From assembly GCA_045587665.1 (NCBI GenBank), contig JAZNCT010000016.1, positions 1-29,196 of the forward strand: a stretch of 29,196 bases of DNA, read 5' to 3'. This DNA comes from SIG710 sp045587665 (lineage in GTDB: Bacteria; Bacillota; Clostridia; Oscillospirales; CAG-272). Position numbers and translations under genes: made by a program. The first letter of the stretch is position 1, and the number at the start of each line of letters is the position of its first letter. This document shows positions 6,518 to 14,947 of this stretch, piece after piece. The notes under the pieces are model-generated. The model saw only the letters and a list, made by a program, of their open reading frames with translations, did no database searches and had not been told where the DNA came from.

Positions 6518-7462
6518 TTGGAAATATTTAAAATAAGAAAAAGAATTAACAGCGTTTGCTTTGCTGTTCTGCTTTTTATAGCTTTTGTCAGTGCACTTCA
6601 ACTGCTGCCTATTATGAATTTTCTTTCGGGCATCGATGTGAACGATTCGGTCAAAGAGAGCTTTGAAAGTATATATGTCGGGCTATCCTATGTTGTTTCT
6701 TATGTTGTCACGGTCCTTGTGTATAAAAGAATTTTTAAAATGGAATATTGCTCCATGAATATTGCACCGCATCTGGGACGTTGCCCTATTCCGATGATCC
6801 TGGCGTCCCTTGGGGTGATATTTACTGCCTCGCATATTTCCGGATACTTTAATTTTTTTGAAAGTTCAAGCATATTTGTCAGATATGAGAACCAGTCAAT
6901 AGTTTTGCTTCTGTTTACATCCGCAATTGTGCCCGCTTTTTGTGAGGAACTTTTCTTCAGAGGCCTTATAATGACAAATCTGATGCCACTTGGGAAAGGC
7001 TTTGCAATTATTACAAGCGCTATAATTTTTGGCCTGATTCACGGCAATCACGATCAGATTTTATTTGCAACAGTTGCCGGGTTGATTTTTGGCTGGGTCT
7101 ATTCGGAAACCGGTACACTGTGGTGCGGAATTATAATACATCTGCTTAATAATACGATTGTTGTTGCACAAACGGTCCTTGCAGGGACTCTTGAATATAC
7201 ACTTGCTACAAAGATTTCTCTTGTTATCCAGCTTTCGGTGTTTATATTCGGCGCTGTATCTATACTATATCTGATTTACAAATTTAAGGAAGAAAACAAA
7301 GTGATGTTAAACAAAGGTTGCTTTGGCAAAACGGCCGTGAGGCTTTGGGGCGGAGAAACCGAATATTCGATTTCTGAATATTTACGCGGATTGTTTGCAC
7401 CTGCGGCTATTTTGTTTGCTATATATGTTATTATAAGTGAGATCGTATATGTTATATCGTAA
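6518..7462 (+). CDS. CPBP-family intramembrane metalloprotease (CAAX protease-like)
   Basis: A 314-residue membrane protein with several hydrophobic segments. The family's metal and catalytic motifs are intact: EExxxR as E143-E144-LFF-R148, H175 in FGLIHGNHD, and H208 with N212 in GIIIHLLNNT. CPBP (Abi/Rce1-like) proteases cleave within or next to the membrane; in bacteria their substrates include bacteriocin-type peptides and regulatory membrane proteins, but no peptide gene lies nearby. The start is the TTG at 6518: GGGGGA lies 6 bases before it and the promoter's -10 box lies upstream of it. The frame is open further upstream, but that part is not transcribed from this promoter. The 3' end overlaps tadA by 14 bases. 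The substrate is unknown. Confidence 0.82.
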   Translation: MEIFKIRKRINSVCFAVLLFIAFVSALQLLPIMNFLSGIDVNDSVKESFESIYVGLSYVVSYVVTVLVYKRIFKMEYCSMNIAPHLGRCPIPMILASLGVIFTASHISGYFNFFESSSIFVRYENQSIVLLLFTSAIVPAFCEELFFRGLIMTNLMPLGKGFAIITSAIIFGLIHGNHDQILFATVAGLIFGWVYSETGTLWCGIIIHLLNNTIVVAQTVLAGTLEYTLATKISLVIQLSVFIFGAVSILYLIYKFKEENKVMLNKGCFGKTAVRLWGGETEYSISEYLRGLFAPAAILFAIYVIISEIVYVIS

Positions 7463-7916
7463 TAGTGAAAGTTTTGATGATGAAAAGTTTATGAAAGAGG
7501 CTCTCTCCGAAGCTAAAAAAGCAGCGGAGAAGGGCGAAGTGCCTGTTGGAGCAGTAATGGTCTTTGAGGGCAGGATTATCGCAAGAGCGCATAATTTGCG
7601 TGAAAATGGCGGCAGTGCCATAAATCATGCGGAAATTCTCGCGATAGACTCTGTATGTAAATCGAGAGGTGGCTGGCATCTTGACGGATGCACTCTTTAT
7701 GTCACACTTGAGCCTTGTCCGATGTGTGCGGGAGCAGTTATAAATTCAAGAATCACGAGGGTCGTTTACGGTGCAAAAGACCCTCGTGCAGGTGCTTTTG
7801 GCTCTCTGATAAATCTAACATCCTATCCCTTCAACCACAGACCTGTGCTGCTTGGTGGGGTACTGGAAAAGGAGTGCAAAGAAATATTAAGAGATTTCTT
7901 TTTAAAAAAACGTTGA
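7449..7916 (+). CDS. tadA: tRNA-specific adenosine deaminase TadA
   Basis: A 155-residue cytidine-deaminase-fold enzyme that converts A34 of tRNA-Arg(ACG) to inosine. The zinc site is complete: H60 with catalytic E62 in INHAEILA, and C90/C93 in EPCPMCAGA. The conserved 'VPVGAVMV' and 'YGAKDPRAGA' segments, which distinguish TadA from other deaminases, are present. The length is typical. The ATG at 7449 was chosen, with AGTGAGA about 7 bases upstream; a GTG at 7437 is a less likely alternative. It overlaps the end of the CPBP gene by 14 bases. The -35 box of the livJ promoter overlaps its last codons. Confidence 0.92.
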   Translation: MLYRNSESFDDEKFMKEALSEAKKAAEKGEVPVGAVMVFEGRIIARAHNLRENGGSAINHAEILAIDSVCKSRGGWHLDGCTLYVTLEPCPMCAGAVINSRITRVVYGAKDPRAGAFGSLINLTSYPFNHRPVLLGGVLEKECKEILRDFFLKKR

Positions 7917-7941
7917 CTTTTGCTAAATAAAGTGATATAAT
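7913..7941 (+). promoter_or_regulatory. Promoter of the liv operon
   Basis: TTGACT (7913-7918) and TATAAT (7936-7941) have a 17-base spacer. The -35 box overlaps the tadA stop codon. Confidence 0.8.
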
Positions 7942-7970
7942 AGCATATATTGTTTATTTTTATATTTTGT

Positions 7971-8013
7971 ATCTGATTACGAATCTCAGATTCGCAATTA
8001 AAATATATCAGAT
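7971..8013 (+). repeat. Nested inverted repeat in the livJ leader
   Basis: ATCTGAT (7971-7977) pairs with ATCAGAT (8007-8013). Inside it CGAATCT-C-AGATTCG (7980-7994) is a perfect dyad with a one-base centre. It lies between the promoter and the ribosome site, so it may be a regulator operator or an mRNA-stabilising leader hairpin. Confidence 0.55.
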
Positions 8014-8037
8014 AAAATTTTTTTAGGAGAAAAAGAC

Positions 8038-9204
8038 ATGAAAAACCTCAAGAAAATCTCAGTTCTTGCTCTTGCACTCCTCATGATCGTATCTTGCCTT
8101 GCATTTACATCATGCGGTGAAGAGAAGGACCCCACTGTACTTGTTATCGGCGGTATAGGCCCTCTCACAGGCGACTATGCTAACTACGGTAACTCTGTTA
8201 AGAACGGCGCAGTTGTAGCTGTTGAAGAAATCAACGCTGCAGGCGGAATCAATGGCTTTACTATTAAGCTTGATTTCCAGGATTCCGTTGGCGATCCCGA
8301 GTCTGCTGTTAATGCATACGGTAAGCAGATCGACGACGGTATGATGGTATCTCTCGGCGGCGTGCTTTCCGGCGAAACTGCTTCTATCGTTGCTGCTGCT
8401 AAGGATGACGGAATACTTATTCTTACTCCTTCTGCTTCTGCTGACAACGTTCTTAAGGATAATGATGCAGCTTTCCGTGTATGCTTCTCTGACTCTTCTC
8501 AGGGTGTTTCTGCCGCTAACTACATTGGCGAAAACAATCTTCCTAAGAAGGTTGCTGTACTTTACCAGGCAGATATAGACTATTCTAAGGGCCTTTATGA
8601 CGCATTTAAGGCAAACGCTGAAGCAAACGGTATCGAAATAGTTACAGAGCAGTCCTTTACAAAGGATACAAAGACAGACTTTGCTGCTCAGAAGACAGCT
8701 ATCAAGAATTCCGGCGCTGAGCTCATCTTTATGCCTATCTATGCAGACGAGGCTGCAACATTCCTTGCACAGGCTCACAGCGAGCTTCCCGAAGATATGC
8801 TTTACTTCGGCTGCGATGGTCTTGACGGTATCATCGGTAAAGCTGCTGATAAGGCTCATTGCGAAAATGTTCTTCTTATCACTCCTTTTGCTGCCGACAG
8901 CGCTGAAGAGAATGTTCAGAACTTTGTAAAGGCTTATCAGGATGCAAACGGCGGTGCAACACCTGACCAGTTTGCTGCTGACGGATATGATGCTATCTAT
9001 GCTATCAAGGCTGCAATCGAAAAGGCAGACATTAAGCCCGAGGATCAGGATGATTTCAACACTCGCATTGTTGCGGCAATGAAGGAGATATCTGTTTCCG
9101 GCGTTACCGGTGAAATGACTTGGGAAGCAAGCGGTGAAACCGTTAAGGCTCCTCTTGTTATGATCATCAAGGACGGCGTTGCTCAGCTTTATACTCCCGA
9201 ATAA
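8038..9204 (+). CDS. livJ: Branched-chain amino-acid ABC transporter substrate-binding lipoprotein LivJ
   Basis: A 388-residue periplasmic-binding-fold lipoprotein; the lipobox FTSC places the lipidated Cys at residue 26. 'IGPLTGDYANYGNSVKNGAVVAVEEINAAGGINGF' is the classic start of the LivJ/Leu-Ile-Val-binding family. The body has two lobes and ends with 'YDAIYAIKAAIEKA', also typical. It captures leucine/isoleucine/valine (or a related amino acid) outside the membrane for LivHMGF. Its codon use stands out: many GCT, AAG, CTT, ATC and GAC codons, unlike the A-ending codons of nearby genes, which suggests very high expression. The ribosome site is TAGGAGA. A hairpin follows and probably lowers expression of the downstream permease genes. 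The precise ligand cannot be told from sequence. Confidence 0.9.
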   Translation: MKNLKKISVLALALLMIVSCLAFTSCGEEKDPTVLVIGGIGPLTGDYANYGNSVKNGAVVAVEEINAAGGINGFTIKLDFQDSVGDPESAVNAYGKQIDDGMMVSLGGVLSGETASIVAAAKDDGILILTPSASADNVLKDNDAAFRVCFSDSSQGVSAANYIGENNLPKKVAVLYQADIDYSKGLYDAFKANAEANGIEIVTEQSFTKDTKTDFAAQKTAIKNSGAELIFMPIYADEAATFLAQAHSELPEDMLYFGCDGLDGIIGKAADKAHCENVLLITPFAADSAEENVQNFVKAYQDANGGATPDQFAADGYDAIYAIKAAIEKADIKPEDQDDFNTRIVAAMKEISVSGVTGEMTWEASGETVKAPLVMIIKDGVAQLYTPE

Positions 9205-9226
9205 TCAAAACTAACATATTGACATA

Positions 9227-9262
9227 CCTGCGGCGGTTTTAACCGTCGCAGGGAATTGTCTT
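9227..9262 (+). terminator. Intra-operon hairpin between livJ and livH
   Basis: CCTGCGGCGG (9227-9236) pairs with CCGTCGCAGG (9243-9252), 10 bp with one G-U. A run of six or seven Ts follows after a short gap (9259-9266). It probably terminates some transcripts or stabilises the livJ mRNA so that binding protein exceeds permease. Confidence 0.6.
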
Positions 9263-9349
9263 TTTTACAGAAACTGTTTTGGCTTTCGGCGTTCTATGCC
9301 GATTCGGAAGATAAACGGCCGAAAATCCAAAGAAAGGACTAATATATAT

Positions 9350-10228
9350 ATGAGTCTGTTTTTTCAAACCCTTATTGACGGATTGCGTCTTGGAAGTATT
9401 TATGCTCTTATAGCCCTCGGCTATACAATGGTATACGGCATTGCAAAAATGCTTAATTTTGCTCACGGCGATGTTATTATGATAGGTGCATATACTATCA
9501 TTGTAACGGTTATGAGTCTCAACATTCCTCCTGTTATCTCAATTCTTATCAGTATTCTTTTCTGCGCTCTGCTTGGTATGACTATCGAGTTCCTTGCCTA
9601 TAAGCCTTTGCGCAAAGCATCACCTCTTGCGGTTCTGATCACAGCGATAGGTGTGAGTTATTTTTTGCAAAATATTGCTCTTTTGATATTTGGTTCGGAA
9701 AGCAAAAAGTTCCCTCGGATCTTCAATCTTCCTTCCATAAAGCTTGGGGGCGTTAATATAGATGGAATCACTATTATAACACTTTCACTTACGGCTGTTA
9801 TCATGATCGTCCTGACTCTGTTTATAAGCAAGACAAAGATAGGCAAGGCAATGAGAGCTGTTTCTGAAGATAAAGAAGCCGCTGAGCTAATGGGTATCAG
9901 CACAAACAGAACTATAACTGTTACCTTTGCGATAGGTTCTGCTCTTGCGGCAATTGCAAGTACATTCTATGGTGCAACATATACTTTTGTTGTTCCCACA
10001 ACCGGTGCAATGCCCGGTATCAAGGCGTTTACTGCTGCCGTTTTTGGCGGAATCGGTTCTGTTCCCGGTGCTATGCTTGGCGGAATCCTGCTTGGAATAA
10101 TCGAGCAGTTTTCAAACGCCTATATTTCCACAAGTATGTCAAATGCCATAGTTTTTGCGGCACTAATTATAGTTCTGCTTGTTAAACCCACAGGCTTGCT
10201 CGGCAAAAAGATCAGTGAGAAGGTGTAA
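9350..10228 (+). CDS. livH: Branched-chain amino-acid ABC permease LivH
   Basis: A 292-residue integral membrane permease. The family's opening 'LIDGLRLGSIYALIALGYTMVYG' and 'LNFAHGDVIMIGAY' are intact, as is the EAA-like coupling region 'GKAMRAVSEDKEAAELMGI' that contacts the ATPases. The conserved 'KAFTAAVFGGIGSVPGAMLGG' is near the C-terminus. It forms the membrane channel with LivM. The start is the ATG at 9350 rather than one at 9296: AAAGGA lies upstream (spacing about 11 bases, a bit long) and the family begins here. It is separated from livJ by a terminator-like hairpin. livM begins one base after its stop. Confidence 0.92.
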   Translation: MSLFFQTLIDGLRLGSIYALIALGYTMVYGIAKMLNFAHGDVIMIGAYTIIVTVMSLNIPPVISILISILFCALLGMTIEFLAYKPLRKASPLAVLITAIGVSYFLQNIALLIFGSESKKFPRIFNLPSIKLGGVNIDGITIITLSLTAVIMIVLTLFISKTKIGKAMRAVSEDKEAAELMGISTNRTITVTFAIGSALAAIASTFYGATYTFVVPTTGAMPGIKAFTAAVFGGIGSVPGAMLGGILLGIIEQFSNAYISTSMSNAIVFAALIIVLLVKPTGLLGKKISEKV

Positions 10229-10229
10229 T

Positions 10230-11270
10230 ATGATGAGAAATAACGGTAAATCAATGAAAAAAGCCTTTTCAAAGGATTTTGCAACTATATGCTTTGTTGT
10301 TCTAATCTATGCAGTGATTTCAACAATGCTTTATGGCGGACTTGCAAGCCGTCAGCTTACAAATATGATTATTCCCGTTTCCTGCTATATAGTTCTGGCA
10401 GTTTCACTTAATCTTGTAGTGGGCCTTTTGGGTGAGCTTTCGCTTGGTCATGCGGCATTTATGAGTGTTGGTCTGTTTAGCGGATGCCTGTTTTCAATGT
10501 GGTCGGTAAACATTTTTCCTCTGTTTATCAGACTCCCGATTTCAATGATCTTTGGCGGCCTTTTCGCCGCACTCGTTGGTCTTGTTGTAGGTCTTCCTGC
10601 ACTCAGACTTAAGGGCGACTACCTTGCTATAGTAACACTTGCCTGCGGCGAAATTATCAAAACTTTGATTACAAGCTTTGAAATTACAGGCGGACCACTC
10701 GGACTTTCTACAAACAATGCAGATGCTTTTATATATTCAAAGCCAAAAACACTTCTTCCTTTTTCGATGATTTTGGTATTTCTGACGGTTATCGTCATGA
10801 TGAATATTAAAAAATCCAAGCATGGCAGAGCGATAATGGCTATCAGAGATAACAGAATTGCAGCAGAGGCAACCGGTGTAAATGTCACCTATTATAAACT
10901 TATCGTATTTATGCTTGCGGCATTTTTTGCCGGTGCTGCAGGAGTTATCTATGGTCACAGCTTGGCAAACATAAAATCTACAACATTTGATTATAATATG
11001 TCTATTGAAATTCTTGTTATAGTTGTGCTTGGCGGTATGGGAAGCATAAACGGTTCTATAATAGCGGCTATAGCCCTTACAGCTCTTCCTGAAATGCTTC
11101 GCGGATTTGATAAATATCGTATGCTTGCATATTCTGTATTGCTTATTGCTATTATGCTTCTTAACTCCAATTCCAAATTCACCGAATTCAAGAGCAGATT
11201 CAACATTAAGAATTTGGCAAAAAAGTTTTCAAATAAAAAGGCAGTTCAGGGAGGTCAGGTAAATGAGTAA
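10230..11270 (+). CDS. livM: Branched-chain amino-acid ABC permease LivM
   Basis: A 346-residue membrane permease and partner of LivH. Recognisable parts are 'AVSLNLVVGLLGELSLGHAAFMSVG', 'LRLKGDYLAIVTLACGEII', the EAA loop 'GRAIMAIRDNRIAAEATGV' and 'LVIVVLGGMGSINGSIIAA'. The start at 10230 follows AGAAGGTG and lies one base after the livH stop; a second ATG at 10233 is equally plausible, and the open frame upstream overlaps livH and is not used. It overlaps livG by 8 bases. Confidence 0.92.
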   Translation: MMRNNGKSMKKAFSKDFATICFVVLIYAVISTMLYGGLASRQLTNMIIPVSCYIVLAVSLNLVVGLLGELSLGHAAFMSVGLFSGCLFSMWSVNIFPLFIRLPISMIFGGLFAALVGLVVGLPALRLKGDYLAIVTLACGEIIKTLITSFEITGGPLGLSTNNADAFIYSKPKTLLPFSMILVFLTVIVMMNIKKSKHGRAIMAIRDNRIAAEATGVNVTYYKLIVFMLAAFFAGAAGVIYGHSLANIKSTTFDYNMSIEILVIVVLGGMGSINGSIIAAIALTALPEMLRGFDKYRMLAYSVLLIAIMLLNSNSKFTEFKSRFNIKNLAKKFSNKKAVQGGQVNE

Positions 11271-12114
11271 TCAGTATCAAAACAAGCCAAAGCTTGTTCC
11301 ATATCCCTCAAATGCTTTTGTTCCGGAAAGAGATTTAGGTAAACGCCCTGTACTTGAAGTCAATCACCTTGGTATTGATTTTGGCGGTCTTACTGCGGTT
11401 GACGATTTCTCCCTCATTGTGGGACGCACTGAAATTGCAGGTCTTATTGGCCCAAACGGTGCAGGCAAGACAACAGTTTTTAACCTTTTGACCAATGTTT
11501 ACCAGCCAACAAGAGGCAGTATTCTTGTTGACGGAATGAGTACAGCCGGCAAATCTACTCATCAGGTCAACCATATGGGCATTGCAAGAACTTTTCAGAA
11601 CATCAGACTGTTTTCAAATCTTTCTGTTCTCGATAATGTTAAGGTAGGCCTTCATAATTCAACGAAAGAAAGCTTCTTTTCTTCTATTACCCACAGCTTC
11701 GGCTACGGAAAGGTAGAAAGACAGGCCGACGAAAAGGCACTTGAATTTCTTGATTTCTTCCATATGGCCGACATGGCAAAAGCTCCTGCGGGCAGTTTGC
11801 CTTACGGTGCTCAGCGACGACTTGAAATAGCGAGAGCTCTTGCTACTTCCCCAAAGATTATATTGCTTGATGAGCCTGCAGCCGGAATGAATCCGTCAGA
11901 AACAGCGGAACTTATGGAGAATATCCGGAGAATACGAGATAATTTTGGAATAGCAGTTATGCTGATAGAGCACGATATGAAGCTTGTTATGAGCATATGC
12001 GAAGGTATTTGCGTTCTTGACCACGGTAAGGTGATCGCAAAGGGAACACCGGATGAGATAAAATCCAATTCCAAGGTCGTTGAGGCATATCTTGGCAAGG
12101 CAAAGGAGGCGTGA
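11263..12114 (+). CDS. livG: Branched-chain amino-acid ABC transporter ATP-binding protein LivG
   Basis: A 283-residue ABC ATPase. Walker A is GPNGAGKT (63-70). The signature region is 'LPYGAQRRLEIARAL', an LPYG variant of LSGGQ seen in LivG, and Walker B is 'IILLDEPAAGMNP'. The switch His follows in 'LIEHDM'. 'GIARTFQNIRLF' is typical of LivG. About 28 extra residues precede the nucleotide-binding domain. GGAGGT lies about 9 bases upstream of the ATG, inside livM. It pairs with LivF to power import. The last bases of livG overlap the spacing of the livF ribosome site. Confidence 0.93.
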   Translation: MSNQYQNKPKLVPYPSNAFVPERDLGKRPVLEVNHLGIDFGGLTAVDDFSLIVGRTEIAGLIGPNGAGKTTVFNLLTNVYQPTRGSILVDGMSTAGKSTHQVNHMGIARTFQNIRLFSNLSVLDNVKVGLHNSTKESFFSSITHSFGYGKVERQADEKALEFLDFFHMADMAKAPAGSLPYGAQRRLEIARALATSPKIILLDEPAAGMNPSETAELMENIRRIRDNFGIAVMLIEHDMKLVMSICEGICVLDHGKVIAKGTPDEIKSNSKVVEAYLGKAKEA

Positions 12115-12116
12115 TT

Positions 12117-12815
12117 ATGCTAAAGGTTGATAATATTAACGTGTATTACGGAAAGATCCACGCCTTAAAGGATATAAACTTCACAGTAAATGAGCATGAG
12201 ATAGTTGCTCTTATCGGTGCTAACGGTGCCGGTAAATCCACAACTCTTAAAACTATATCCGGAATGCTTCGTTCACACACGGGAAGCATTACATTTGGTG
12301 AAGAGAATATCTCTCACACTGAGTCATATAAGCTCATCACAAAGGGTATTGCCCATGTTCCCGAAGGAAGAAGGATATTCCTTCAGATGACTGTTGAAGA
12401 AAATCTTCAAATGGGTGCATATACAAACCCAAAGTATATAAAAGATGGCCTTGAAGATGTTTATAAGCGTTTCCCGAGACTTCTTCACAGAAGAAGCCAA
12501 ATAGCAGGCACACTTTCGGGCGGCGAGCAGCAGATGCTTGCAATCGGACGCGCGCTTATGAGTCAGCCCAAGCTCCTTATGCTTGATGAGCCTTCAATGG
12601 GTCTTGCTCCCATTCTCGTTGACCAGATATTTGATATAATCAAAGAGCTTCACAAGCAGGGAACAACTATTCTGCTGGTTGAGCAAAACGCAGGTAAAGC
12701 TCTTCAGATTGCTGACAGAGCATATGTTCTCGAATCCGGAAGAATAGTTCTTTCGGGAAGCGGGGCAGAGCTTGCTCAAAGTGAAGAGATCAAAAAAGCA
12801 TACCTTGGTGGCTAA
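12117..12815 (+). CDS. livF: Branched-chain amino-acid ABC transporter ATP-binding protein LivF
   Basis: A 232-residue ABC ATPase with Walker A GANGAGKS (34-41), signature LSGGEQQMLAIGRAL, Walker B LLMLDEPSMGLAP and switch His replaced by Gln in 'LLVEQNAGKAL', which is normal for LivF. The length is standard. AAAGGAGG at 12102-12109 is 8 bases before the ATG at 12117; an in-frame GTG at 12111 is too close to it. It starts 2 bases after the livG stop and is the last gene of the operon, ending at a strong terminator. Confidence 0.94.
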   Translation: MLKVDNINVYYGKIHALKDINFTVNEHEIVALIGANGAGKSTTLKTISGMLRSHTGSITFGEENISHTESYKLITKGIAHVPEGRRIFLQMTVEENLQMGAYTNPKYIKDGLEDVYKRFPRLLHRRSQIAGTLSGGEQQMLAIGRALMSQPKLLMLDEPSMGLAPILVDQIFDIIKELHKQGTTILLVEQNAGKALQIADRAYVLESGRIVLSGSGAELAQSEEIKKAYLGG

Positions 12816-12854
12816 CATGAAAAAAGAGACTGAAATTCAGTCTCTTTTTTCATG
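12816..12854 (+). terminator. Terminator of the liv operon
   Basis: A perfect 19-bp palindrome (12816-12834 and 12836-12854, one-base centre) with an A-run in one arm and a T-run in the other, so it can act in both directions. It begins directly after the livF stop codon. Confidence 0.9.
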
Positions 12855-12864
12855 TTATATTGCC

Positions 12865-12893
12865 TTGACTTTAGATAGCTTTTGTGTTATACT
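12865..12893 (+). promoter_or_regulatory. Promoter of the nucleotidyltransferase gene
   Basis: TTGACT (12865-12870) and TATACT (12888-12893) are separated by 17 bases, just after the liv terminator. Confidence 0.75.
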
Positions 12894-12916
12894 AAACAGA
12901 GAGAGGAGGGATTTTT

Positions 12917-13846
12917 TTGAAGACTTCACTTGTTATTTTAGCTGCAGGAATAGGCTCCCGATTTGGCGGTGGTGTTAAGCAAATTACTCCCGTTGGCCCA
13001 AACGGTGAAATTATTATTGATTATTCAATAAACGACGCGCTTGAAGCAGGTTTCGATAAGATAGTTTTTATAATAAGACGTGATATTGAAAAAGATTTTA
13101 AAGAAGCTATAGGCAACAGAATTGAAAAGCTTTGCGAGGTTGAGTATGTATATCAATCTGTAGATGATCTGCCTGTTCAAATAAAAGCTGCTGAAAACAG
13201 AAAAAAACCTTGGGGCACTACCCATGCACTTTGGTGCGCAAGGAATGCAGTGAATGAACCATTTCTTGTTATTAACGCTGATGACTATTATGGAAAGGAT
13301 GCCTACAGGACAGCCCACGATTTTCTCATCCAAAACGATGATTCATCAAAGGAGCTTTCTCTTGCAATGGTTGCCTTTATTCTTTCAAAAACGCTGAGTG
13401 ACAACGGCGGAGTTACAAGGGGAATATGTAAAACGGACAAAAACGGTATGGTAACAGATGTTGTTGAAACATACAACATAACAAAAAACGAGAGCGGTGC
13501 CGCCTTCGGGGTTGCCGGCGGCAGTCAGGTCGCTCTCGATATAAATTCACTTGTCTCTATGAATATGTGGTGCTTCACTCCGAGAATTTTTGAAAAAGCT
13601 GAAGCTGCACTTAAAAAGTTTTTACTGGATTTAAACGAAGAAGATGTTAAAGCAGAGCACGTTTTGCCCACACTTGCGAGTGATATGATATCGGAAGGAT
13701 GTGCAAAGGTCAAAGCTCTTAGCTCAAATGATACTTGGGTTGGCGTGACATATGCCGAAGATAAGCCGCTTGTTGTGCAGTATTTCAAAAAGCTTATTGC
13801 AGACGGAGTGTATAGTGAAAAGCTTTACACATCACCTATTGCATAA
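12917..13846 (+). CDS. Sugar-phosphate nucleotidyltransferase (NTP_transferase family)
   Basis: A 309-residue cytoplasmic enzyme of the GT-A-like nucleotidyltransferase fold. The nucleotide-binding signature 'LAAGIGSRFGGGVKQITPVG' lies near residues 8-27, and the metal-binding 'VINADDYYG' follows near residue 115. 'PWGTTHALWCARNAV' fits the family substrate loop. Such enzymes make NDP-sugars or NDP-alcohols; homologs are often near choline- or aminoglycoside-kinase-like phosphotransferases, but none is present here. The TTG at 12917 was chosen because GGAGGG lies 8 bases before it and no ATG fits. Its 3' end overlaps the convergent FkbM gene by 22 bases. The specific sugar cannot be told. Confidence 0.8.
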   Translation: MKTSLVILAAGIGSRFGGGVKQITPVGPNGEIIIDYSINDALEAGFDKIVFIIRRDIEKDFKEAIGNRIEKLCEVEYVYQSVDDLPVQIKAAENRKKPWGTTHALWCARNAVNEPFLVINADDYYGKDAYRTAHDFLIQNDDSSKELSLAMVAFILSKTLSDNGGVTRGICKTDKNGMVTDVVETYNITKNESGAAFGVAGGSQVALDINSLVSMNMWCFTPRIFEKAEAALKKFLLDLNEEDVKAEHVLPTLASDMISEGCAKVKALSSNDTWVGVTYAEDKPLVVQYFKKLIADGVYSEKLYTSPIA

Positions 13847-14916
13847 AGATTCAGATCCCATGCCGGATAATATCTGAATCTTCTGAGATATAATTTGTAT
13901 CTGCCCAGATCATTAACGAATTTAGGCAATGTAAATATATCTTCGCTTCGGTGATATAGAGAAACAAGAAGGTCAGGATTGTAAGCTTTTATCGTTTTCT
14001 CTGACCCTAACAGAGCTTCACGTTCTGACCCCTCAACATCATATTTTATATAGTCTACCTTTTTTCCACGCAACAGTTCATCAAGCCCGATTGCAGAAAT
14101 CTCAACAGGATTTTTTCCGCTGAGCGTTGCGTAGCTTTCCGAAATATTTGAATTCCTATTTCCGCTGTTGTCGAAATAGAGCGTCTCGCACTTGCTCCAA
14201 GCTGCAAGGTTGTACGTGTTTACTTTAAAACGATTTTCATTTTCTGCATACAGGGATAGCTTTTTAAATGTTCTTTTGTCTGGTTCGAGAGCATAAACAT
14301 CTTTTAAATTTGAGGCATACTGTGATAGCTCCCTTATTGTGTCGCCGTTATATGCGCCAAGATCGGCATATGCGGCATATTCCTTGGGAGACAGAATTTG
14401 GTTATATACTTCGTTTTTATCAGAAACACTTTGTTTTAAATATTCGGTTTTACCGGTTAGCTTTGCGTTTATAACAAGACTGTATATTCTTCGTGATTCA
14501 TCATCGCAAAACAGTTCATATGTTCTTTCGATGTCATCGGAGTGTTCTTTGCAAAGCTCCATATCAAACAGGGTGTTTCCGAAAACAGGTACATCGGGCA
14601 CAAGCAGTTCGGCTTCTGTCCCTATAAGATCTATTTTTTCAAGAACATCGGGCAGAGAGGTGGCAAAGGACAGAAGAACTATGAAATCAGAATATTTTTC
14701 TTTTATCTCGCTGTAGCTGAGAACCCTTTTGCCGTGAAAGCTATGGCCTCTCACAAAGCCGTCGCTGGCAAAGAAATCGCTTATTTCGATATTCTTTTCT
14801 TTGCATATTGCGAGAATTTTATCGGCACCGTTACCCATGCCGTACATAACGATCTTTTTGCCGCAGTTTTGCAAATACTGCCAAATATCGCACTCGGCGG
14901 TGATAATTTTATTCAT
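13825..14916 (-). CDS. FkbM-family SAM-dependent methyltransferase
   Basis: A 363-residue protein of two parts. Residues about 20-110 form a Rossmann-like domain ('KKIVMYGMGNGADKILAICKEK') similar to the domains that precede methyltransferases in glycan clusters. Residues about 175-355 carry the FkbM methyltransferase fold: 'ADLGAYNGDTIRE' (D185 to D192, SAM-binding loop I), 'VYALEPDKRTFKKL', and 'KVDYIKYDVEGSEREALLG', the hallmark 'D-EG-E' segment. It probably O-methylates a sugar or glycan. AAAGGA lies 7 bases before the ATG. Its gene is convergent with the nucleotidyltransferase (22-base overlap) and divergent from the HIT gene (31-base gap). The N-terminal domain's partner is unknown. Confidence 0.8.
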   Translation of the reverse strand: MNKIITAECDIWQYLQNCGKKIVMYGMGNGADKILAICKEKNIEISDFFASDGFVRGHSFHGKRVLSYSEIKEKYSDFIVLLSFATSLPDVLEKIDLIGTEAELLVPDVPVFGNTLFDMELCKEHSDDIERTYELFCDDESRRIYSLVINAKLTGKTEYLKQSVSDKNEVYNQILSPKEYAAYADLGAYNGDTIRELSQYASNLKDVYALEPDKRTFKKLSLYAENENRFKVNTYNLAAWSKCETLYFDNSGNRNSNISESYATLSGKNPVEISAIGLDELLRGKKVDYIKYDVEGSEREALLGSEKTIKAYNPDLLVSLYHRSEDIFTLPKFVNDLGRYKLYLRRFRYYPAWDLNLYAIGDV

Positions 14917-14947
14917 ATCAATATCCTTTTTAAAATTTGGAGGTAAA

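Noticed and set aside
8110..8859. A 249-codon open frame on the minus strand inside livJ
   Set aside because: It lies wholly opposite livJ, whose strong codon bias creates long antisense frames. It has no ribosome site and no recognisable domain.
12816..12854. The 39-base perfect palindrome as a mobile-element end or protein-binding site
   Set aside because: Its A-run/GC-stem/T-run layout right after the last liv gene is fully explained by a bidirectional terminator.
14339..14946. Plus-strand open frames of 125 and 134 codons opposite the FkbM gene
   Set aside because: They are antisense to a clear methyltransferase and lack family similarity or a ribosome site.
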